The position numbers and the translations under genes were made by a program. Below are positions 56,006-64,000 of a DNA stretch of 64,000 nucleotides, piece by piece. Numbering within the stretch: the stretch's first letter is position 1; every line of letters starts with the position of its first letter. Origin of the DNA: Syncephalastrum monosporum B8922 (lineage: Eukaryota > Mucoromycota > Mucoromycetes > Mucorales > Syncephalastraceae); assembly GCA_000697355.1 (NCBI GenBank), contig JNEN01000885.1:186001-250000 (forward strand), written 5' to 3'. Below the pieces are notes generated by a model. The model searched no databases. It saw nothing but the letters and a program-made list of their open reading frames with translations, and was not told the origin of the DNA.

Positions 56006-59000
56006 CTATTCGTGTGTGTGTGTCCAATGGGCTAAGGCCTTTTCTGCTCTTGCTCGTGTGGTGGGTGCTAATGTGGGTTCGAGACATGTTTTCAAGAATG
56101 GGAGTACCCAATCACTTGTCATGTTCTGCATCTCGCCTGCCTCGCTAATGTCCCTGTGAATAGTTGAGCACTGGCACTGCATGGTATTGTGCACCACTTA
56201 CTCGAGGAGAGCCAGGGCAGCGACCAGAGTCATTTCGTTGCGGTAAGGACAGCTGACGACGAGCTGCAGAAAACGAGCCAGATTCGGTAATAATTGGCGC
56301 CTCACCATATCTGCAGACCACACCATGTCAGCCCTATGCTGTTGTTCCCATGAAACTTACCCTCATTTTGAGTAATACGTGCAGCCGACAACAACTTGCC
56401 ATAGCTGTCTGCCACAGCCAGTCGTAACTCCAGCAGCTGTTCGACTATCTTTGTATTTTCTTCTTCGCCCTCGTTGCGTGTCAACTTGGCAGTGCCCGCG
56501 TACTGGAGTGCGCCGAGGAACCCAGCCAGCTGAGGATACTCGCCCTCCGGCATCGTTCGCTGCACCATTTGGCCATAGACGCGCATTAAGAGAGCTGTCG
56601 GCTGTTTAGCACCTAGCAAAAGCAGGTCGGCCAATGTGGTCCAGAAGGGATATAACTGCTCTGGCGCCGAGACTTTGCACACGTCACTGACTGCCAAGAG
56701 AGCCACTTGGTAGACTTGAGGTTCGTTCGTGCGTTGGAGGGCCGTGCACAGGAAGGCCATCAAGGGCTCCATATAGCCACGAGCGTAGCATTCGCTGCCC
56801 AGTGCTTGTATCAGCCCTCGCATTACCAAAAAAGCTTCGGCGGTCACGGTCGCTACGCCGTGGATGGGGCTCAGCAGCATGCAAACGATCCCCATGATTT
56901 GGTCGCTTGCCAGACGTCCGCCACGCTCGTTGATCTTTTGCATACATGTCTATGCGTCTCCTGTCAACTATTAGGTCATACGTTGACTTCTGCATACCAT
57001 TAATACACGTAGTTGATTATACAGCAGTTCTGATGTTCGCATTTTGTCTGCCATACTGGCCCCCTGCACGATACAGACAAGATATTAGAATTGAGTAAGA
57101 TACACCTTCGAGCACACGACTTACGAAAAGTGAGGACGCTGCCGTACCGATACGGCAGATCAGATTGATTTGAATACGCTCGATATCCGCCATCAGATCC
57201 TATTCGAGATATTCTGTGAATCACCCTCCTGTTGATCTGAGTTCTTGCAAACCTCGGGCGCGCTCCCGATGAAGGCACAGAGCGCTTCAAACGCATGTGT
57301 CCTGCACTGGGTTTCATGACTCTCTGATAGCTGATCTGTTAAAGTTGACAAGGCGTTCAAAGTGCTTTGGTAGTAGCTCTGCATCAATGACAGGCCCTTG
57401 TCACCGACAAACGCATCCTGGAAATACACACCCACACGCGTCAGGCACCGACAGCTGGCCAACACGATTCGAGACGATGCACTCAGGTTCTGCGTGAGAC
57501 TGCTCAAGAACTCACGTCGCAAGTGGGACCCAGACCGTATGCATTCGGGTAACTGCTCGCATACCCGTCCGAGCGTCCACATGGCCGCACACTGTATACG
57601 TGGGGCAGGATCTCTGAGGGCTCGAATGAGCGTAGATAAGAGCTATTACGATGTATATGAGAGTCAAATAATCAAAGTATCCATAATAAAGTACCTCATC
57701 TGCGATGGGTCGAAGCACAGTTTTATCAGGGCCATAGAGGATAGCCCCAAATGCCATGATGGAAGCCTCGCGAGAGGCTGTGTCGGCCATTGATGTCGCT
57801 CGCTTCTCAATAAACGGAAACGCATGGGTGATAACAAGGTTTCCTGTACACTGTGCAAAGAGGGAAATGCACATGGCTGCTGCCTTGGACACTGTCCAAT
57901 CTTCATCATCATCATCTTCTTCTTCTTCAGCGCCCTTGACCAGTAAAGAAAGTAATACAGGAAAAACATGTGGCAAGGCGCGTTCGGCAAACTGGTACAG
58001 TGTCGTGTGCTCCGTCACCATGATGGGATCGCCTTGCTCAAATTGCTTTGGCATGCGTGAGCTTTTATCTCTCTCTCTTGATGAGTACTAGTACCTGGAG
58101 AATATACGCTTTGATCTCGCATTCCCTTTCGCACACGGTCGACCAGAACTCAATGGCCTGCAAAACCACGTTTTCCTCCGCAGTTTTCATGCCCCTCAAC
58201 GTCAGTTCAAACAAAGCTCGCTCCATGTAGAACTGCATCTTGTCGTAGTATAGCTGCATGATCTGACTCAGACATTCAAACGCAGCCACCTGTAACTCAT
58301 CTGTCGAGCTTTGCGTCGCCTCGCACACAGTCTGCATGATATAGTTGCGCTCTCCCTGCAAAAAGATCAGTCAAGCTAAACAAAGTTCCAGCGTAAACTT
58401 ACCTCACAATCGAAATTGGCCTTGACAAAGGACAAGCAATTGTACAATGTTTGTAATGCAATCAGTTGGACTTCGCTAAAGTATCCAGTATATATCTTTG
58501 TGTCAATGAATCACGCGTCCTCACGTGACGTATTACGCACCTAGGGTTGGTGTTCTGTGCGCCGTGGATCACTGCTGTCAATATCTCGTTGGACTGTGCA
58601 CCCAAGAATGTGGGATCCTACGACATGATCCATTAGGACATCTTTTTTACCAGTCAAGTCACAGCTTGCCATATTCTCGCAAAGATACCCAAGTGTTCTG
58701 AGCGAGATGGTCTTGAGTGCCACGTCCTCGGTCGCCACATTTTCCAAAAGACCGGGAATAAATTCCGGCCACGAGCCAGCGGAAATCTCAAATTCCGCTA
58801 TCGTTGACACCACCTAAACCATGTAATATGAATACAAGCCGAGATACCTGGGTTGTGTAGCCGAAATTACTTGGGCAAAAGCATTGGACACAGCTCGATT
58901 TCGAGTGCGCAGGGCGAGGACGGCCTAAGACTCGTAAGCAACGTAGATCACTCTTTGATTTATAAAACGCTTGCCAGATGCTTGATTTGATTGCGTGTAT

Positions 59001-59460
59001 CCATATCCAAATATAGCCATGGTGCGCTGTCTTTGCTATCCTTGGGTTATAGATGGTTTAGAAATGCAGAGAATAAACCAGTACGGTGATTCGGCCACCT
59101 ACTCTGCTTGATAAATTGTTTTTGAGCAATAAAGCAGCGGCCATTCGGATCGGATCGGCCAGGGTTTCTACTATCAAATGCTGGCTCACCAGCAGACAAA
59201 ACGTACTCTTTTTTTTGTGTCAATGGAGATCAGCCGTACTCAATAAAGATATATTGCCCTCAGTATTTACAAAATTCTCAGCTGCCATCGTTTCCAAACG
59301 CTGGGTTGCTTGAGAGCGCGTGGCATCGTCTGTGCAAAAAAAAATAGAGCGCAAAAAAAGGGGTAGTGCGCGTGTCAGAAGCTGAGGTTGCCTTGACGAC
59401 GCGAAAGACGAGGTTACCTGGCGACAGGGTGTCAGCAAGAATGGGGGCAAGATTAAACAT
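56006..59460 (-). CDS. KAP95: importin subunit beta-1 (karyopherin beta, Kap95-like)
   Basis: Nuclear import receptor that carries importin-alpha/cargo through the pore and releases it on Ran-GTP. Many short exons run from the ATG at 59460 (MFNLAPILADTLSPD, 43-nt exon) to 56006. HEAT-repeat helices align in order with Kap95: ATRSQATQRLETMAAENF; HLIVETLADPIRMAAALLLKN; AGSWPEFIPGLL; LRTLGYLCENM; GERNYIMQTVCEATQSSTDELQVAAFECL; EFWSTVCEREC; an acidic DDDDEDWTVSKAAAMCISLFAQC loop (Ran/IBB region); GPDKTVLRPIADEV; AAMWTLGRVCEQLP; and, at the end, SDWVLPFLKTCLEP. Total length is about 850 residues, near the usual 860-876. Exact borders of the exons around 59.0-59.2 kb are uncertain. It is divergent from EB1 with 440 bases between starts. 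Confidence 0.9.
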
Positions 59461-59900
59461 TTAAATTGGAAAAGGAGAGTATAGCAATGAACCAGGGAAA
59501 GAAGAATGAGCCGAATGAGCACAGAGGGTATAAATACGTAAAAGTCAAATAAGGTAGTCCAAATATGAATGGAGAGTGAATAAAGAAGAGCAGATATTTA
59601 AGGTCTGAGTAAAATGAAGCTTGAACGGAGATTCAGGGGTATAGAGACACCCGACATGATCATGCACACAACATATAGATGAGTCTTTACGCTAATATAA
59701 AGTAAGCAATAGAAAAGAAAAAAAAAAGATGGGATACTAAGGTACAACGAAGCGGGATGAAAGAAGGTGATACTGATATGTAGAATGCATGTGCAACCAA
59801 ACCCAAAGTCAGAAAATCATCACACAGGCACAGGGTCCCTTTTTCTCGCTTTTCTTGAACCTTCTTTTTTATTCTTTTGATACTCGTCTACGTTTAAAAC
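59461..59900. promoter_or_regulatory. divergent promoter region, importin-beta / EB1
   Basis: A 440-base gap between two outward-facing housekeeping genes, A/T-rich, with no supported frame. It is presumably the promoter of both. Confidence 0.5.
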
Positions 59901-61010
59901 ATGGGTGAATCTCGAACAGAGCTTTTGGCCTGGCTGAACGACCTCCTCCAGACAAACTACACCAAAGTCGAGCAAGCTGGCACCGGTAAACCCACCCCGC
60001 GTCGCATCCTTTTGTCTTCATCTCACCTCCATTGTCCCATCTCGTTATTGTTACCTCATCTTGTTTATCACCGTCGACAGGTGCTGCTTACTGCCAGATT
60101 TTTGATTCCATCTATGGTAGCGTATTCTCCCTCTCGTTGACTCTCAGTCGCTTCATTGCTAATATCCGATCGCAGGAGATGTGCACATGAGCAAGGTCAA
60201 GTTTGACACCAAGCACGAGTACGAGTACGTGGGCAACTACAAGATCTTGCAACATACCTTCACCAAGCACAAGTAAGTCGAGCGTGCCGGAAGAGACAAG
60301 ATGGAGAGACTGATAACAAGTCAGGGTGGACAAGGTCATCCCGGTTGATCGTCTCACAAAGTGCAAATTCCAGGACAATCTGGAGTTCATGCAGTGGGTG
60401 AAGCGTTTCTGGGAGCAGAACTTCCCCGGAGGTGCGTACGATGCGCTGGGCCGCCGCAAAGGTGGTGCTGGCCCTGTCAAGTCTGTCGCAGGCGGAGGTC
60501 GTGTTACGACCACAGCGCGCAGAACAGCCGCAGGTGGTGCAGGTATGTATTATGGATACTGTTGACGAAGACAACAATGGAAAGGGGGTGTTTATTTTTG
60601 TTTTTTGTTGTTTAATCTCACCTGATGTTTAATTAGCTCGCAGCACTGCCAGCCGGGCCAGTTCGGGCCGTGTGTCCTCCAGCAGCGCAAGCGCAGGCGC
60701 CATGGACAGCCACTCGCAGTCGGTCATTATCGACCTGAACAAGCAAATCTCGGAGCTCAAGCTGACCGTGGATGGGCTGGAGAAAGAGCGCGACTTCTAC
60801 TTTGGCAAGCTCCGCGATATCGAGATCATGGTACAGGAGGAGCTCGATGCAGCCGAGCAGGAGCAGCCAGGTCATGTCGAGCTGCCCATCATGAAAGAGA
60901 TCCAGGCTATCCTCTACAGCACCGAGGAAGGCTTCGAGGTTCCACCCGAGGACGAAGAAGGGCACTTGGAGGATGTTCATCATGACGAGTACGATGACGA
61001 GACCTTCTAA
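59901..61010 (+). CDS. EB1-family microtubule plus-end-binding protein (Bim1/Mal3-like)
   Basis: Tracks growing microtubule ends and recruits other tip proteins; 269 residues. Exons 59901-59985, 60081-60116, 60176-60272, 60325-60542 and 60637-61010. The N-terminal calponin-homology domain (about 1-125) reads SRTELLAWLNDLLQTNYTKVEQ, AAYCQIFDSIYG, VKFDTKHEYEYVGNYKILQ and VDRLTKCKFQDNLEFMQWVKRFW. A basic Gly/Ser/Arg linker (about 130-190) is followed by the EB-homology coiled coil (about 195-255): ELKLTVDGLEKERDFYFGKLRDIEIMVQ, the invariant FYFxKLRxIE motif. The acidic tail ends DEYDDETF; an EEY/F-like end is the ligand for CAP-Gly domains in animals, and here it is EETF-like. Family call is firm. 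Confidence 0.96.
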
Positions 61011-61392
61011 TTGGCTCACCAGCTTATACCAAGGATGTCCTATAACATAAAAGATCAAAAACACAGACAAACAGACATACACAGACTCACACACGCGCAT
61101 AAATGCACCAGTAAACTTAAAGCATATAATATATATCTCCTTCGCTTCTCCCTATCACGTACGCATAGACACATGCGAACGACACAAAAGAAAGTATTGT
61201 TTCTGCTCGTTCTTGTAAAATATGCATGGTAAGTTTTGCTTTAAACGCGCAAAAAGATGTAATTGGTTGATTGATTGCAAAGGAAAAGGGGAGTAGTTTG
61301 CGGTGTGCGTGTGAGTGAGTTCGAGTGAGGTGTGTGCGAGTGAAGTGATTGCGTGCAAGAAGACGAAGGCTGCAAATGTGCGTGCGTGTGTG

Positions 61393-61423
<31 letters not shown>

Positions 61424-61444
61424 ACGTGTGTGATTGTGGTATAT
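61011..61444. other. convergent intergenic region, EB1 / BET protein
   Basis: Between two stop codons. It holds CA/TG-rich sequence and the (tg)n tract listed separately. No frame is supported. Confidence 0.5.
61383..61433. repeat. (tg)n dinucleotide microsatellite
   Basis: Interrupted TG repeat (with cg and ac interruptions) that ends about 15 bases before the stop codon of the BET gene, in its probable 3' UTR. Confidence 0.9.
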
Positions 61445-63313
61445 CTACATTTCATCAGAGCTGCTGCTGCTCGAGTCATCCGACGACCCAGACGACGAGC
61501 TGCCCGAGTCGCTTTCACTTGATGATTTGTCTAACGAAAGCCATGAGTACCACGAAGTGCTTGTGCCATCCATGCCAGTGAACGTACCTTCGAATTTCTC
61601 AGCAGGCTTAGGCTCTGTTTTCGCTCGCTTGGGTGCCGGCTTGGCTTTCTTCGTTGAGGGGCGCCGCACAAGGCTTGTGCCCATTACGTATTCATGCAGC
61701 TTGTGGAGCGTGCGTTTGTCGAGGTTGTCCATGTCCAGCTCAATTTCCTGCTCGTCTCCGCCCAGGTCCGGCATCGATTTCTGGATAATCCCTACCACGT
61801 GATGCAACCGGTCGTCTGTCAAATTATTGATCCGCTCGCTGAGGAGCTGCTTTTGCTCAAGTGTGAAGTCTGGATACTCTTCGACCGGGGGCTTGGCGGG
61901 CGGGCGTCGTCGTTTGGGCGCAGGCTTGCGTGGTTGGGCCGGGGGCGGTTTTGTCTGCTTCTTCTTTTTGCTGGATCTCAGTGACTCAAGCTGGCGCGAC
62001 ATGTTGGCGATATGCCGTTCCATCACCGCAATCGGGTCGTCCTCGTCCCGCGCCTCGTCCTCCGAGTGTTCCTGCTCCTCAAACACATCCGACTTTGTCC
62101 GTCGACGTTTGGGTTGCGGCGCGGGTGCGGCGGGCGGTGGAGAGTGTACCTCGGGCGGCACAGGCTCGGGCATCTCGCTCCATTTTGCGTCAAACTCCTT
62201 TTCTAACTTTTTGCCCATTTCGTGGACAGGTGAGCCCGGCGGGTTGTAGGTGTAGCAGTTTTGAAACATCAAGCGCATGTCACGCTCGAAATCGTCTGGT
62301 GTTTGGTAGTCGCCCTCGTCGAGTTTGCGTTCCATCGTCGAGAGGTCCATCGGGTGCTTGATGACCTCGAGGTAATCGGGGATGTTAAGAGCAACAACGT
62401 CGACAGGTTGTAGAAAAGGGTAACTGATGTCGCGGTATTTTGGCTTGCGTAGTTCGCGCAGAACCTGCCCGCAGAATCGCATCTGGGCATTACTCTGACG
62501 CACGTTGCTGCGACGTTTGGTAGCTGGTTCCGGGTAGTCTTTTGAGGGAGGCGGGTGCTTGTCGCGTTTCGGGCGCGCATTGGTTATTTTCGGTTCACCG
62601 TCGGTCGAGGAAGGCATCTGTCGTAAGCTCTTCTCAAAGGCAGTCTCGACGTTCTGGCACAACATCGAGATCATGGCTTCGGGGCCATTGAATTTGAAAC
62701 AGTTGCTAAATACAAGTCGAACGTCTGCAATGAAATCCTCAATATTTTCGTACTCGAGGTTGTTGAGCTTTGTCTCTACGGTGCCAAGGTCCATCGGATG
62801 CTGGATAATTTTGGGGTAGTCGGGTAAATTCATTTTGACATAGTCGACGGGGTGCAAAAACGGGTTGGCATCGCGGTGTCGTCTGAGGTTGCGCATGATG
62901 GCGCCGCTGTATTTTATTTGGTCGCGCGTCATATTAGTGTGACGACCGGTGGGCGGATGGGTGGGCGTCGAGAGCGACGGGGAAGGTGAGGCACTTGTGG
63001 TAGGGTTCTACACCAAGCGCACCAAAGAACAACAAAAACAACAAAAAAAAAAAAAAAGAAGGGTTGGATGAACGCGCTGCTCCAAATTGTACCGTACGCA
63101 CCCGACGCAAGTCAATCCTACCTGAAGCGATTTGGGAGGCATTTTTTGCATGGGCGGAGGAGTGGTGGGCTCATTGCTTGTGGCGCGCGATACGCTGGTA
63201 TGGTTGGCGCCGTCCTTGGGGTGTGTAGACTGTACTTCTTGTTGCGGCGTCGGTGGTGCAGCAGCAGGTTGGGTTGACGCTGGAGGCGGCTGGTCTACTA
63301 TTTGCGACGTCAT
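61445..63313 (-). CDS. BDF1: BET family double-bromodomain protein (Bdf1-like)
   Basis: Chromatin reader of acetylated histones, about 584 residues; Bdf1 links to TFIID and SWR1 in yeast. Two exons: ATG at 63313 to about 63122 (ending PPKSLQ) and about 63009-61445. Bromodomain 1 (about 95-195): FLHPVDYVKMNLPDYPKII, HPMDLGTVE, and acetyl-lysine Asn in NCFKFNG. Bromodomain 2 (about 237-340): FLQPVDVVALNIPDYLEVI, HPMDLSTME, NCYTYNPPGSPVHEMG. The extra-terminal (NET) domain is at about 447-515: FTLEQKQLLSERINNL, IELDMDNLDKRTLHKLHEYV. The C-terminus is a Ser/Asp/Glu run. The first bromodomain has FNG in place of the usual YN-P. It converges with EB1. Confidence 0.95.
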
Positions 63314-64000
63314 GCTATCTTGGATAGACACCTTTCCGGGCCTATGAATAATAAAATAGCAATAGTATAGAGTTGAGCTTATCATTCCAAAATAGACCGT
63401 GGCAGGTATGAGAGGTTTTCTTTTCTTTTTTCGTTCGACCCCTTTCTTTGTTTCTTTCTTGCGATGGCAGAAGAGAAACGCAATGGAATAAGACGTACTC
63501 TGCTTCAGTATGTAAAATCTGGTCAGAAGGTGGATGTTGCTGGTCGATGCCGTTTGCCATGAGTGCAGAAGCGAAAAGAAGCGGGCGGATCGTGAGGTTG
63601 GAAATGGGTTGCTGTCAAGTTTAGGAAAAGAAGCGGAGGTAAGAGCGCTGTTTATGATTAAAAGAGAGACTATTATATATGAAGCAGGCAGTGTGTGGGT
63701 CCTCTCTATTTTTGATAAAGCAAAGCAAGAAGAGGCGCGTCGAAAGAATAAAAAAGAGGAAGAAGGAAAAAAAAAGGGTGGAGGAGAGTAAAGAAAGAAA
63801 ATTATACAAGAAAAAAAAAAGAGTAAGTTGTCGCTTACTTTGGGATTTTGTATCAGGTCGCTCTTATTTGTGAGCGGGATTGCAGGGAGAAGGAATCCAG
63901 TGGAGGGAAAGAAAGGCAAGAAGAAAATGCAACGAGTCCCACCCTACACAACCCTTCAAAGAAAAAATAAATTGAAAAAAAAAAAAAAAAAGACACATGA
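63314..64000. other. upstream region of the BET gene
   Basis: T/A-rich on the coding strand with several homopolymer runs. An acceptor-like ttcatag near 63345, just before the ATG, suggests an upstream noncoding exon. No protein is supported. Confidence 0.4.

Noticed and set aside
55757..56035. Plus frame with a Cys/Pro-rich segment
   Set aside because: Overlaps the end of importin-beta and lacks any conserved pattern.

Overview
The window is nuclear DNA of a filamentous fungus. Evidence: an alpha-aminoadipate reductase (LYS2), the IPC synthase subunit KEI1, a fungal Gep4-type phosphatase, a Nif1/DSF2-type Sel1 protein, a Whi3/Scw1-type RRM protein, and many short spliceosomal introns (about 45-100 bp). 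The small TKL kinase, the two-finger C2H2 factor and the intron density make an early-diverging lineage (Mucoromycota, perhaps Mucorales) my best guess; that is inference. I saw no rRNA or tRNA gene and no CRISPR array.

Layout. 1-2.1 kb: no gene supported. 2.2-14.3 kb: four plus-strand genes (kinesin-4, C2H2 factor, KEI1, LYS2). 14.4-15.7 kb: a minus-strand Mpv17/PMP22 protein and a tiny unknown protein. 16.2-20.7 kb: a MARVEL-type membrane protein (+), a secreted fasciclin protein (-) and a small unknown protein (-). 22.3-34.5 kb: a dense run of plus-strand genes (unknown 242-aa protein, DCAF4-like WD40 protein, HSL-type esterase, RWD/CHY zinc protein, Whi3-like RRM protein, SAP-TKL kinase). 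It ends against a minus-strand RNPS1-like SR protein. 36-44.3 kb: gene-poor, with a large inverted repeat (36.5-37.8 kb) and GEP4 as the only clear gene. 44.3-63.3 kb: a mini zinc-binding-like protein, a Sel1 protein, PUT2, perilipin, an ELM1-like protein, an F-box/LRR protein, importin-beta, EB1 and a BET bromodomain protein, mostly in convergent or divergent pairs.

The genes form no single pathway. Loose themes are mitochondria (Mpv17, GEP4, PUT2, ELM1-like), lipids (KEI1, perilipin, esterase, GEP4), microtubules (kinesin-4, EB1) and membrane or surface proteins (MARVEL, fasciclin).

Most unusual points: a SAP-TKL kinase whose VAIK lysine is replaced by glycine while a lysine sits in the glycine loop (WNK-like); a 6-nt microexon in the same gene that supplies the invariant subdomain IX aspartate; several phase-compatible GC-AG introns; a 460-490 bp inverted repeat of an unrecognised element; and fasciclin domains interrupted by long Q/G-rich inserts. 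Exon junctions were read by eye from splice signals and phase. They are predictions, and single-base offsets are possible.
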